A DNA stretch of 11,877 nucleotides from Oscillospiraceae bacterium (GTDB lineage Bacteria > Bacillota_A > Clostridia > Oscillospirales > Oscillospiraceae), in assembly GCA_902789835.1 (NCBI GenBank), contig CADAPN010000048.1, positions 1 to 11,877 of the forward strand. Direction: 5' to 3'. Made by a program: the position numbers and the translations under genes. The notes beneath the pieces were generated by a model, which was given only the letters and a program-made list of their open reading frames with translations, was not told the origin of the DNA and made no database searches. Positions 1 to 7,424 of the stretch are shown in pieces. Numbering within the stretch: the stretch's first letter is position 1; each line of letters starts with the position of its first letter.

Positions 1-116
1 TGGAAAAGCGGACGTTCGGGGATCGGTCGTTTTTACGGGGGATCTTTTTAAAGAGGCGGAGGGGAGAAGGGGAGAAATTTGACCCGGCGGGGATTGTGAG
101 AGGCGGCGATTTATGA
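1..116 (+). CDS. Possible 3' end of an upstream gene (frame uncertain)
   Basis: Two plus-strand frames are open from the window edge. One stops at position 116, so its TGA overlaps the ATG at 113 as ATGA, a common coupled arrangement. It would end in a basic, Gly/Arg-rich tail. The other frame stops at 82. I cannot recognise a family in either tail, and the stretch from about 56 to 78 is almost pure purine, which makes frame choice unreliable. The 116 stop is preferred only because of the overlap with the next start. It could equally be non-coding leader sequence. Confidence 0.3.
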   Translation, partial: EKRTFGDRSFLRGIFLKRRRGEGEKFDPAGIVRGGDL

Positions 117-892
117 TAAAATCCAAAATAGATTCAAAGGACAGTCTGAGGGCGGCAAAGGGGATGAGAGCGGCGACACGGAAAGAGAACAGCACGGGAA
201 AACGAATCCGGCGGTGGATCATACCGGCGCTCCTGCTTGCCATGATTCTGGCCTGCTTCCTTTATACGGCAGACTTCTACCGGGCGGATGAGACAGCGCT
301 GCAGGCGCTGGAGACGGAGGGGATCCGGGTTGACCGGACGGACTGGGGCTGGTACTTCGACGGACCGTCCGAAACCGACGCGCTGGTCTTCTATCCGGGC
401 GCGAAGGTGGAGGAGACGGCCTATGCGCCGCTGCTCGGCAGACTGGCAGAGAAGGGGATCGACGTATGCCTGGTGAAGATGCCGTTTCATCTGGCGATCT
501 TCGGGGTGAATGCGGCGGAGCGGGTGATGAAGGAACACCCCTGTGACAGATGGTACATCGGCGGACATTCGCTGGGCGGCGCAATGGCGGCGGCTTTCGC
601 GGGGAAGCACGAAGTAAGCGGCGTTGTTCTGCTGGCGGCTTATCCGACCGGGCCGGTGGAGGCGCCGATGCTGATGCTCTACGGCTCCGAGGACGGCGTG
701 CTCAACCGGGACCGTGTTTCCGCCGCGACGGAATACGGGCCGGCGGAGATACACATTCTGGATGGCGGAAACCACGCGCAGTTCGGAAACTACGGCCCCC
801 AGAAGGGAGACGGCAGCCCGGCGATCAGCGCGGAGGAACAGCAGGAGGAGACCGTCAGGCTGATCCTGGAATGGATGGAAAATACGGAATAA
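113..892 (+). CDS. Membrane-anchored alpha/beta hydrolase
   Basis: A 259-residue serine hydrolase of the alpha/beta fold. A basic N-terminus is followed by one hydrophobic segment at about residues 35-52, so the enzyme is probably tethered with its catalytic domain outside the membrane. The nucleophile elbow GGHSLGG places Ser153. GSEDG supplies the likely acid Asp194, and GGNHAQFG the histidine His221, so a complete triad is visible. The FYPGAKVEE strand at 93-101 fits the oxyanion-hole region. The substrate cannot be read from the sequence; the compact core resembles the small hydrolases often annotated as dienelactone-hydrolase-like or Abhydrolase_5. Start: AGGCGG at 101-106 lies 6 bases before ATG 113. 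A second ATG at 164 also has a purine-rich site upstream and would shorten the cytosolic tail by 17 residues. It is the first of four closely spaced plus-strand genes. Confidence 0.85.
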   Translation: MIKSKIDSKDSLRAAKGMRAATRKENSTGKRIRRWIIPALLLAMILACFLYTADFYRADETALQALETEGIRVDRTDWGWYFDGPSETDALVFYPGAKVEETAYAPLLGRLAEKGIDVCLVKMPFHLAIFGVNAAERVMKEHPCDRWYIGGHSLGGAMAAAFAGKHEVSGVVLLAAYPTGPVEAPMLMLYGSEDGVLNRDRVSAATEYGPAEIHILDGGNHAQFGNYGPQKGDGSPAISAEEQQEETVRLILEWMENTE

Positions 893-912
893 GAAACAGG
901 AGGGAATGAAAC

Positions 913-1272
913 ATGGCATTCAAAAGACTGATCATTGAAATCGGACAAGGCGTGGACATGCACGGCGGAGATCAGAACAATGCAGTCCTGAAGGCGACCA
1001 AGGACGCGATCCATCACTGCTGCATGGCGGGGATCTCGGAGGTCTTTGAGATCACGGACCGGAAGACGCAGGCGAAAATCCACGCGGATATCTATGTTCC
1101 GCATCCCGAACAGGCGGATGCCGCGGTGGTGACCGACTATCTGAGCAAGTGGACCGTGGATGCAGAGGTCCACCGGGGCGGCGCCAATCCGAGGGGGATT
1201 GCGCTGGACGGCGATCCGGAGACGGAGATCACCGTCGCCATCGTCGTCCTGACGGTCTATGTGGATGTCTGA
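913..1272 (+). CDS. Lin0512-family conserved protein
   Basis: A 119-residue single-domain protein that I recognise as the Lin0512 family (TIGR02058 type) from the N-terminal block IIEIGQGVDMHGGDQNNAV, the following helix ATKDAIHHCCMAGI, and the C-terminal strand ITVAIVVLTVYVDV. The length is normal for the family. There is no signal peptide or membrane segment, so it is cytosolic. Its biochemical function is not established to my knowledge, and I do not assign one. The start is firm: AGGAGGG at 899-905 lies 7 bases before the ATG. It begins 20 bases after the hydrolase stop, and its last 14 bases overlap the start of the rRNA methyltransferase gene, which suggests co-translation. Confidence 0.85.
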   Translation: MAFKRLIIEIGQGVDMHGGDQNNAVLKATKDAIHHCCMAGISEVFEITDRKTQAKIHADIYVPHPEQADAAVVTDYLSKWTVDAEVHRGGANPRGIALDGDPETEITVAIVVLTVYVDV

Positions 1273-2098
1273 GCGGCAGAACGGTTCTGTGTTCTGCTGC
1301 CCGGTCTGCGGCGCGCCGCTGACCCGGGAAGCCCGCTCTCTGCGCTGCCCGGCCGGCCACAGCTATGACCTTGCGAAGGAAGGGTATGTGAACCTCCTGC
1401 CGGCAAATCACCGGCATTCCGCCTCGCCGGGCGACGACCGGGAGATGGTGGCGGCGCGGACAAGGTTCCTGGACGGCGGCTGGTACGCGCCGCTGCGGGA
1501 AACGCTCTGCACGCTTGCCGACCGGGCCTGCGGCGCCGACCCGGTTCTGCTGGACGCGGGCTGCGGCGAGGGATACTATACCGCCGCGCTGTGTGCGGCG
1601 CTGTGGCATCACGACGGGCGGACAGCGGGGGTGGACCTCTCGAAGGCGGCGGCCAGAAAGGCCGCAAAGCGCTGTGCCGACGCGGAAATCGCCGTGAGCT
1701 CTGTGTATCGGCTCCCGGTCCGGGACGCATCGGTGGATCTCCTGGTCAACTGCTTCTCTCCGCTGGCGGCGGAGGAATTCGCCCGGGTCCTGAAACCGGG
1801 CGGACACTTCCTCTACGTGGTTCCGGGACCGAAGCACCTGTGGGAGCTGAAAAGCGTGCTCTATGACGCGCCGTATGAGAATGAGGAGAAGCGGGAGGAC
1901 TATCCGGGCTTTCGTCTCGCGGGAGTGGAGCCGGTGGAAACTTCCTTCACACTGTACGACGCGGAGAGCATCCAGGCGCTGTTTCACATGACGCCGTATA
2001 CCTGGAAGACGCCGAAGCACGGGGCCGAGCGCCTGGCGCAGCGGAGCGAACTCACGGTAACGGCGCAGTTTCGTATTCACGAATATCGAAGGGAGTAA
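1259..2098 (+). CDS. rlmA: 23S rRNA (guanine-N1)-methyltransferase, RlmA type
   Basis: A 279-residue SAM-dependent methyltransferase of the RlmA family, which methylates N1 of a guanine in helix 35 of 23S rRNA (G745 for RlmA-I, G748 for the RlmA-II enzymes typical of Gram-positives). The N-terminal zinc finger is intact: Cys14, Cys17, Cys30 and His34, followed by the family block YDLAKEGYVNLLP at 36-48 and the SPGDDREMV segment. The SAM-binding loop LDAGCGEGYY is at 98-107, the post-I acidic residue is in GVDLSK near 124-129, and EEFARVLKPGG at 172-182 matches the usual post-motif helix. Length is normal. The ATG at 1259 has only a weak ribosome site; a second ATG lies two codons later at 1265. 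Both fall inside the end of the Lin0512 gene, so translation is probably coupled. Whether it is type I or II cannot be decided by eye. Confidence 0.88.
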   Translation: MWMSERQNGSVFCCPVCGAPLTREARSLRCPAGHSYDLAKEGYVNLLPANHRHSASPGDDREMVAARTRFLDGGWYAPLRETLCTLADRACGADPVLLDAGCGEGYYTAALCAALWHHDGRTAGVDLSKAAARKAAKRCADAEIAVSSVYRLPVRDASVDLLVNCFSPLAAEEFARVLKPGGHFLYVVPGPKHLWELKSVLYDAPYENEEKREDYPGFRLAGVEPVETSFTLYDAESIQALFHMTPYTWKTPKHGAERLAQRSELTVTAQFRIHEYRRE

Positions 2099-2104
2099 TG
2101 CATC

Positions 2105-2656
2105 ATGTTTGCGCAGATCAAAGAGCAGGCGGAGAGCGCCGTGCGGGAGCTGCTGGAGGTGTCAAAGCTTCATCGGGGAGAGCTGCTGGTGATCGGCTGT
2201 TCGTCCAGCGAGATCATGGGCGAGCGCATCGGGAAAGGCTCGAGCATGGAGGCGGCGCAGGCCGTCTATGACGGGATTGCCCCGGTCCTGAAGGAGCAGG
2301 GGATCCTGCTGGCGGTGCAGTGCTGCGAGCATCTGAACCGTGCGCTGATCGTAGAGCGGAGCACGGCGGAGAAGTTCGGATACGAGCCGGTGAACGTCCG
2401 GCCCTGGGCCCATGCGGGCGGCTCGTTTGCCACGACGGTGTGGGAGCATATGGAGGACCCGGTGGCGGTGGAACACGTCCGGGCGCAGGCGGGCATGGAC
2501 ATCGGCGACACGCTGATCGGCATGCATCTGCGTGAGGTCGCGGTACCGGTGAGACTGAACGTCAAAAACATCGGCGAAGCGCACCTGGTCTGCGCCAGGA
2601 CCCGGCCGAAGTTCATCGGCGGGGAGCGGGCCCGGTATGTGGACGAACTGAAATAG
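2105..2656 (+). CDS. UPF0340 / TIGR01440 family protein (YwlG-like)
   Basis: A 183-residue soluble protein of the UPF0340 family (TIGR01440, DUF436; YwlG in Bacillus). Diagnostic blocks are VIGCSSSEIMGERIGKGSS at about 29-47, AVQCCEHLNRALIVER at about 80-95, and PWAHAGGSFATTVWE further on. Length is normal. The family is conserved in Bacillota but has no proven biochemical role that I know of; the conserved Cys pair in QCCEHLNRA could be catalytic or metal-binding, which is inference. The start is set by GGGAG at 2091-2095, inside the end of the rlmA gene, 9 bases before the ATG. An out-of-frame ATG at 2098 is ignored. It is the last gene of the plus-strand cluster and is followed within 7 bases by the first terminator hairpin. 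Confidence 0.88.
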   Translation: MFAQIKEQAESAVRELLEVSKLHRGELLVIGCSSSEIMGERIGKGSSMEAAQAVYDGIAPVLKEQGILLAVQCCEHLNRALIVERSTAEKFGYEPVNVRPWAHAGGSFATTVWEHMEDPVAVEHVRAQAGMDIGDTLIGMHLREVAVPVRLNVKNIGEAHLVCARTRPKFIGGERARYVDELK

Positions 2657-2662
2657 AGGAAA

Positions 2663-2700
2663 GCAAAACGGGAGACCCACAAAAGGGTCTCCCGTTTTGC
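2663..2700. terminator. Bidirectional terminator hairpin after the UPF0340 gene
   Basis: A perfect 16-bp stem (2663-2678 with 2685-2700) around a 6-base loop. The outer part of the stem is an A run on the left (CAAAAC) and a T run on the right (GTTTTG), so the G+C core is followed by Us in either direction. It starts 7 bases after the UPF0340 stop and should end the plus-strand cluster. Confidence 0.8.
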
Positions 2701-2737
2701 AGGGGAATGCTTCCCCTGCACCGATGGCCTGAGCCAT
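2698..2737. repeat. Two further small hairpins in the convergent gap
   Basis: Two inverted repeats directly follow the terminator. The first is a 10-bp stem, 2698-2707 with 2711-2720, around a 3-base loop; it shares three bases with the preceding hairpin, so the two cannot both form fully. The second is ATGGC-CTGA-GCCAT at 2724-2737. Neither has a T run after it. Function unknown. Confidence 0.6.
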
Positions 2738-2747
2738 ACCGCAAATG

Positions 2748-2784
2748 AAAAAACAGCCTGCTGCGCAATAAGCACAGCAGGCTG
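2748..2784 (-). terminator. Intrinsic terminator of the glycogen phosphorylase gene
   Basis: On the minus strand a 10-bp stem (2775-2784 with 2754-2763), with an 11-base loop that can add two more pairs, is followed directly by six Ts (2753-2748). It lies 34 bases beyond the phosphorylase stop at 2819. This is a standard intrinsic terminator. Confidence 0.85.
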
Positions 2785-2818
2785 CTGCAATCGTATGCGG
2801 CTGCGGAAACCCGGATTC

Positions 2819-5221
2819 TTACAGGTTCCAGATCCGGTCGGCGTACTCGCGGATGGCGCGGTCCGCGGCGAAGAAGCCGCTTTCGGCCGTGTTCACAAGG
2901 GCGAGACGGGCGCGCTCGGTGTCGTCGGCCAGACGCGTATAAAGACGGTCGCGGCATTCGACATAGGCGCGGTAGTCGGCGATCAGCATGTAGGGGTCGC
3001 CGCCGTAGAGCAGGCCGGAAACCAGGTCGGAATAGCTCTTGCCGTCCGAGAAGCCCTGGCTGAAGCGCTGCATGACACGGTTGATCTCCGGGTCGTTGTT
3101 GGCAATGGAGGCGGGGTCGTAGCCGTTGCGGCGCCAGGATTCGATCTCATCGGTGTGGAGACCGAAGAGGAACATGTTCTCGTCACCGAGGCGCTCATAC
3201 ATCTCGACGTTTGCACCGTCCAGCGTGCCGATGGTCACGGCGCCGTTCATCATCAGCTTCATGCAGCCGGTACCGGAGGCTTCCTTGCCCGCGGTGGAAA
3301 TCTGCTCGGAGATGTCGGCGGCCGGGACAATGGCCTCGGCGGCGGAGACGCGGTAGTTCTCCACGAAGCAGATCTGGAGACGGTCCTTGCAGATGGGGTC
3401 GTTGTTGATGTCGTTCTGCATGGAGAGCAGAAGCTCAATAATGCGCTTGGCGGTCTTGTATCCGGCGGCGGCCTTGGCGCCGAAGACGAAGCTGCGCGGC
3501 TGGAAGTCACGGTTGGGATTGTCGTGCAGCTGCATCTGAAGGCTTGCGATGCTCATGGCGCAGAGGAGCTGGCGCTTGTACTCATGCAGACGCTTGATCT
3601 GGACATCCATGAGGGCGTCCGGATTCAGGGTGACGTCGCTGCCGTTGCGGCGCAGGAACTGGGTAAAGCGCTCACGGTTGCCGCGCTTGATGGCGTTGAT
3701 GCGGCCGAGGACTTCGGCGTCGTTCTCGAAAGCGCGCAGGCCGGAGAGGGCGTCGGCGTTCAGGAGATATTCATCCCCGCCCAGCAGCTCGGTGATCAGC
3801 TTGTGCAGCTCGGGGTTGATCTGGGCAAGCCAGCGGCGATGATCGATGCCGTTGGTGACGTGGGTAAAGCGCTCGGGGCGCAGGGCACAGACATCTTTGA
3901 AGAGGTCGTTGCGGAGAATCTCACCGTGCAGGCGGGAGACGCCGTTGACCATCCGACAGGCCGAGAGGCAGAGGTTGGCCATGTGGACCTGACCGTCACG
4001 GATGATCAGGTTGCGGCCGACGCGCTCGTCCCAGCCAAAGGACTGGACCAGATAGTCGCACCAGCGGCGGTTGATCTCACACATGATCTCCCAGAGACGC
4101 GGAAGCAGCTGCTGGATCAGATCCTGCGGCCACTTTTCCAGCGCTTCGGACATGACGGTGTGGTTGGTGTAGGCGACGCTGTTGCGTACCAGCTCCCAGG
4201 CGTCGTCCCAGCCGAGGCCGTGCTCATCCATAAAGATGCGCATAAGCTCGGGGATGATCATGGTCGGGTGCGTATCGTTGATCTGAATCACATGATGCTT
4301 GGAGAAGCTGCGGATATCGCCCCACTTCTTCAGGTGCTTGCGGACGATGTCCTGGGCACTGGCGGAGACGAAGAAGTACTGCTGCTTCAGACGCAGGGTT
4401 TTGCCCTCGATGTGATCGTCGGCGGGATAGAGGACCTTGGTGATCACTTCGGCCATGGTGCGCTGTTCCAGGCTCTTGACATATTCGCCTTCGGAGAAGA
4501 GGTACATGTCCAGAGAGTTCGGGCTCTTGGCGTCCCAGAGACGGAGGGTATTGACCGTGTTTTCTCCGTAGCCGGCGATCAGCATGTCGCGGGGAACCGC
4601 GATGACGGAGGTATAGCCGGTATGCTCGGCAAAGTAGTGGCCCTGATTGTCCCAGTGCGGGGAGATCTGGCCGCCGAAGCGGACCTCAACCATGTCCTCA
4701 TAGCGCGGGATCAGCCAGCTTTCCGCGGCGGTGCGCCAGTTGTCGGCGATTTCGGTCTGTTTCCCGTCCTGAAACTGCTGCTTGAAGATGCCCAGCTCAT
4801 AGCAGATGGAATAACCGGTGCCCTCGATACCGAGAGAGGCCATGCTGTCCATATAGCAGGCGGCAAGACGGCCGAGACCGCCGTTGCCGAGACCGGCATC
4901 CGGCTCAGACTCAAAGATGTCGGAGGCATGGAAGCCGAGATCTTCCAGGGCTCCGGTCAGCGCATCACCGATGCCGAGGTTGTAGGCGTTCTTCATCAGG
5001 CTGCGGCCCATCAGAAACTCCATGGACATATAGTGAACTTCTTTCTCGACGCGGTGCGGATCTTCGATCGCGAGGAAACGGCTCATAAGCTCGCGGATGA
5101 CGATTGCCGAGGCCTGAAAAACCTGCTCTTCCGTCGCATTGTCGGGAGCGACGCTGAAGTGGGCGCAGAGCTTGTCGGCGATGGCGCTGCGGATTTCGTC
5201 ACGGGAAATCTGACCAATCAT
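2819..5221 (-). CDS. glgP: Glycogen/alpha-glucan phosphorylase
   Basis: An 800-residue PLP-dependent phosphorylase (GT35 family) that releases glucose-1-phosphate from the ends of glycogen or maltodextrin in the cytosol. Length is close to the bacterial norm of about 800. Visible family blocks: EVHYMSMEFLMGRSL at 61-75, the glycine loop EPDAGLGNGGLGRLAACY at 106-123, NDTHPT at 315-320, YTNHTVMSEALEKWP at 351-365, VTNGIDHRRW at 455-464, and the PLP site around Lys655 followed by NGAVTIGTLDGANVE. One residue is unusual: position 653, normally Asn in GTGNMK/GTSNMK, is Cys here (codon TGC). Regulatory phosphorylation sites of the animal enzyme are not expected. The start is firm, with GGAGG 7 bases before the ATG. 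The gene has its own promoter and terminator, and no other glycogen gene is adjacent. The opposite strand is also open over this length, but only as a codon-bias shadow. Confidence 0.96.
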   Translation of the reverse strand: MIGQISRDEIRSAIADKLCAHFSVAPDNATEEQVFQASAIVIRELMSRFLAIEDPHRVEKEVHYMSMEFLMGRSLMKNAYNLGIGDALTGALEDLGFHASDIFESEPDAGLGNGGLGRLAACYMDSMASLGIEGTGYSICYELGIFKQQFQDGKQTEIADNWRTAAESWLIPRYEDMVEVRFGGQISPHWDNQGHYFAEHTGYTSVIAVPRDMLIAGYGENTVNTLRLWDAKSPNSLDMYLFSEGEYVKSLEQRTMAEVITKVLYPADDHIEGKTLRLKQQYFFVSASAQDIVRKHLKKWGDIRSFSKHHVIQINDTHPTMIIPELMRIFMDEHGLGWDDAWELVRNSVAYTNHTVMSEALEKWPQDLIQQLLPRLWEIMCEINRRWCDYLVQSFGWDERVGRNLIIRDGQVHMANLCLSACRMVNGVSRLHGEILRNDLFKDVCALRPERFTHVTNGIDHRRWLAQINPELHKLITELLGGDEYLLNADALSGLRAFENDAEVLGRINAIKRGNRERFTQFLRRNGSDVTLNPDALMDVQIKRLHEYKRQLLCAMSIASLQMQLHDNPNRDFQPRSFVFGAKAAAGYKTAKRIIELLLSMQNDINNDPICKDRLQICFVENYRVSAAEAIVPAADISEQISTAGKEASGTGCMKLMMNGAVTIGTLDGANVEMYERLGDENMFLFGLHTDEIESWRRNGYDPASIANNDPEINRVMQRFSQGFSDGKSYSDLVSGLLYGGDPYMLIADYRAYVECRDRLYTRLADDTERARLALVNTAESGFFAADRAIREYADRIWNL

Positions 5222-5228
5222 ATAGAAA

Positions 5229-5233
5229 CCTCC
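5229..5233 (-). promoter_or_regulatory. Ribosome binding site of glgP
   Basis: GGAGG on the minus strand, 7 bases before ATG 5221. It fixes the phosphorylase start. Confidence 0.85.
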
Positions 5234-5281
5234 AAAAGAGAAAAGAATATGTCAAAAACCGCCTTTGCGGACAGCGACACA

Positions 5282-5310
5282 AGTATAGCGAATCGAAACT
5301 ACTGCGTCAA
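5282..5310 (-). promoter_or_regulatory. Sigma-A-type promoter of glgP
   Basis: On the minus strand, TTGACG (5310-5305) and TATACT (5287-5282) are separated by exactly 17 bases. The predicted transcript start is near 5275, giving a leader of about 54 bases. The match is strong and the position fits the phosphorylase gene. No operator or catabolite-repression site is evident. Confidence 0.75.
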
Positions 5311-5364
5311 TCGTTAAATACAACAAAATTAGGGCAAAACCCCGGAAAATTCATGATTCCCGGC

Positions 5365-5393
5365 TTGATATCGTCAAACACAGAGCATAGAAT
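5365..5393 (+). promoter_or_regulatory. Sigma-A-type promoter of the ABC exporter
   Basis: On the plus strand, TTGATA (5365-5370) and TAGAAT (5388-5393) are separated by 17 bases. Transcription should begin near 5400. This lies downstream of the first in-frame ATG (5353) and so argues against that start. It is divergent from the glgP promoter, with about 55 bases between the two -35 boxes. Confidence 0.65.
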
Positions 5394-5448
5394 GCAACTG
5401 TATTGCAAAAAAGCGGGTAAAAACAATCGCAGACAAAACACAAAAAAG

Positions 5449-5456
5449 AAAGGCGG
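5449..5456 (+). promoter_or_regulatory. Ribosome binding site deciding the GTG start of the ABC exporter
   Basis: AAAGGCGG differs from AAAGGAGG at one base and lies 7 bases before GTG 5464. The ten bases 5451-5460 (AGGCGGCGAT) are identical to 101-110 before the first hydrolase start, which supports use of this variant site in the genome. Confidence 0.6.
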
Positions 5457-5463
5457 CGATCCT

Positions 5464-7320
5464 GTGGCACCTCCCACACGCGGGCTGGGACCGAGGGGCT
5501 TCCTGACCGAAGAAGAAAAACAGAACATGCCCAAGGTGGACAGCGCCCTGATCCGGCGGATTTTGTCCTATCTGCTGCCGTACCGGCTTCAGTTTGTGCT
5601 GGTGTTTGTGACAATCCTGGTGTCGGCCGTCCTCGGCCTGCTGCCGAGCATCATCACGGGGCGGATCGTGGATGAGGCGCTGGTGGGGAAAAACATGGCG
5701 CTGCTGGTCCGGCTGCTGATCCTGGCGTTTGTGACGCTCTCGGCCTCTCAGGTGATCTCGGTTCTCGAGAGCTATATCAATTCCTGGATCTCCCAGCGGA
5801 TTATCTTCGACATGAAAAACCAGATGTATGACCATCTGCAGCATATGCCGCACGCCTTCTTCACCTCGGAAAAGCAGGGTGACATCATCACCCGCATGAA
5901 CACGGACATCAGCGGGGTCAGCACCGTGATCTCCGGTACCCTCTCGAACATTGTCTCCAACATCGCGACGGTTGTTACAAGCCTTGTGGCGCTGTTTTCC
6001 ATGAGCTGGCAGCTGGCGCTGGTGGGAATTGTGGTGATTCCGCTGCTGATTCTGCCGACGAAGAGGGGTGGAAAAAGGCGCTATGCCCTGCTCACCGACA
6101 GCCAGGCGAAGAACGACGAGATGAACCAGCTCATCAACGAGACGCTTTCCGTCTCCGGATCGCTGCTGGTGAAGCTCTTTACCAGGGAAGAGCGGGAATA
6201 CGAGCGCTTCGTGAAGGTCAATGAAGAAGTCACCCGGCTGGGCCTGAAGGAACAGCAGAGCGGCCGGTGGTTCCGGGTGGTAATGGGCCTCTTTACTCAG
6301 CTCGGCCCGCTGCTCATTTACTTTGCGGGCGGATATTTCATCATCACCCGCGCCGATCCGAGCCTCACCGTGGGTACCATCACGGCCACGGTTTCGCTGG
6401 TGAACCGGCTGTACCGCCCGGTGGAATCGCTGCTGAACATCCACGTGGACTTTACGCGGTCGCTGGCCCTGTTTACCAGGATCTTTGACTATTTCGACAT
6501 GGAAAACCCCATCCGCTCGCCGGAGAACGGCGCGACGCCCGATGTGACGGACGGAGACATTGTCTATGATCATGTGGCCTTTTCCTATGATCCCGAAAAG
6601 CCGCTTCTCACGGATATCAGCTTTACGGTGCCGGCCGGAAAGATGTATGCGATCGTAGGGCCCAGCGGCTCCGGCAAGTCCACGATCGTGAATCTGATCC
6701 CGCGGCTCTACGACGTGCTGGCCGGCAGCGTGAAGATCGCCGGGGTGGATGTACGGGACTTTGATCTTCCTTATCTGCGTTCCCAGATCGGTGTCGTTAC
6801 CCAGGACAGCTACCTTTTTAACGGAACCATCCGGGAAAATCTGCTCTATGCCAGAGAGGACGCCACCCAGGAGGAACTGGACGCGGCCTGCTATATTGCG
6901 AATCTCAATGACTTTATCCGCAGTCAGCCGGAGGGGTATGAAACCGTGGTCGGGAACCGGGGCCTGAAGCTCTCGGGCGGAGAGAAGCAGCGCCTGAGCA
7001 TCGCCAGGGTCATCCTGAAGGATCCGAAGATCCTGATCCTGGACGAGGCGACCTCGGCCCTGGATTCCATCACCGAAAACGCGATCCAGGATGCCCTGGA
7101 GGCCCTGATGGAGGGACGGACCAGCATCGTCATCGCGCATCGGCTCTCCACCATCCTGAAGGCGGACCGGATCCTCGTGGTCAAAGACGGGACCATCGCC
7201 GAACAGGGCAGCCATGAGGAGCTGCTGGCGCAGGGCGGGACCTACCGGGAGCTCTACGAGACCCAGTTCCGGAAGATCCTGGAGATTGAAGGCGAAAAGA
7301 ACAGTACGGACAAAACCTGA
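5464..7320 (+). CDS. ABC-type exporter, fused membrane and ATPase half-transporter
   Basis: A 618-residue half-transporter of the exporter type (MsbA/BmrA-like): an N-terminal six-helix membrane domain and a C-terminal ATPase, expected to work as a homodimer because no second half is adjacent. ATPase motifs, numbered from the GTG: Walker A GPSGSGKST at 399-407, Q-loop Gln447, signature LSGGEKQR at 503-510, Walker B ILILDEAT at 523-530, switch His559. All catalytic residues are present. The coupling-region block LSVSGSLLVKLFTRE is typical of multidrug/lipid-exporter relatives. The substrate cannot be inferred. The ATG at 5353 would add 37 residues, but the promoter at 5365-5393 lies downstream of it. 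GTG 5464 has a good ribosome site, and the resulting N-terminus (GLGPRGFLTEEEK) resembles the Gly/Pro-rich start seen in related exporters. ATG 5527 is a third option. Confidence 0.92.
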   Translation: MAPPTRGLGPRGFLTEEEKQNMPKVDSALIRRILSYLLPYRLQFVLVFVTILVSAVLGLLPSIITGRIVDEALVGKNMALLVRLLILAFVTLSASQVISVLESYINSWISQRIIFDMKNQMYDHLQHMPHAFFTSEKQGDIITRMNTDISGVSTVISGTLSNIVSNIATVVTSLVALFSMSWQLALVGIVVIPLLILPTKRGGKRRYALLTDSQAKNDEMNQLINETLSVSGSLLVKLFTREEREYERFVKVNEEVTRLGLKEQQSGRWFRVVMGLFTQLGPLLIYFAGGYFIITRADPSLTVGTITATVSLVNRLYRPVESLLNIHVDFTRSLALFTRIFDYFDMENPIRSPENGATPDVTDGDIVYDHVAFSYDPEKPLLTDISFTVPAGKMYAIVGPSGSGKSTIVNLIPRLYDVLAGSVKIAGVDVRDFDLPYLRSQIGVVTQDSYLFNGTIRENLLYAREDATQEELDAACYIANLNDFIRSQPEGYETVVGNRGLKLSGGEKQRLSIARVILKDPKILILDEATSALDSITENAIQDALEALMEGRTSIVIAHRLSTILKADRILVVKDGTIAEQGSHEELLAQGGTYRELYETQFRKILEIEGEKNSTDKT

Positions 7321-7337
7321 GGCGGCTCAGGCGACAA

Positions 7338-7372
7338 AAGATGGAGTACCGAGTGCTTCGGTACTCCATCTT
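7338..7372. terminator. Bidirectional terminator between ABC exporter and aminotransferase
   Basis: A perfect 15-bp stem (7338-7352 with 7358-7372) around a 5-base loop. It is preceded by AAAA and followed by a T-rich stretch on the plus strand; on the minus strand it continues as CTTTTG. It lies 17 bases after the exporter stop and 53 bases beyond the aminotransferase stop, so it can serve both. A smaller GCGGC/GCCGC hairpin at 7402-7416 lies between it and the aminotransferase. Confidence 0.8.
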
Positions 7373-7424
7373 GATCTGTTTTACGAAATGATATGATTGC
7401 TGCGGCGGTTTGCCGCGTCGGCCC

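Noticed and set aside
58..78. Purine repeat GGAGGGGAGAAGGGGAGAAA as a regulatory or structural repeat
   Set aside because: Short and imperfect; it may simply be coding sequence rich in Arg/Glu/Gly codons or Shine-Dalgarno-like noise.
79..107. TTGACC at 79-84 as a promoter for the first hydrolase
   Set aside because: There is no acceptable -10 sequence 16-18 bases downstream; the region is GGCGGC-rich.
1229..2080. A 283-codon minus-strand frame opposite rlmA
   Set aside because: Arg/Pro/His-rich translation with no family signal; the plus strand has the zinc finger and SAM motif of RlmA.
5259..5270. CCGC-CTTT-GCGG hairpin followed by Ts in the glgP leader, as a possible attenuator
   Set aside because: The stem is only 4 bp, too weak for a convincing terminator, and no competing structure is evident.
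2795..5317. An 840-codon open frame on the plus strand opposite glgP
   Set aside because: Its product is a low-complexity Val/Gly/Asp/Leu-rich string with no family signature, while the minus strand encodes a complete phosphorylase. Long antisense frames are expected opposite G+C-rich codon usage.
5374..7215. A 613-codon minus-strand frame opposite the ABC exporter
   Set aside because: His/Arg/Asp/Gln-rich shadow translation without a domain; the plus strand has all ABC motifs.
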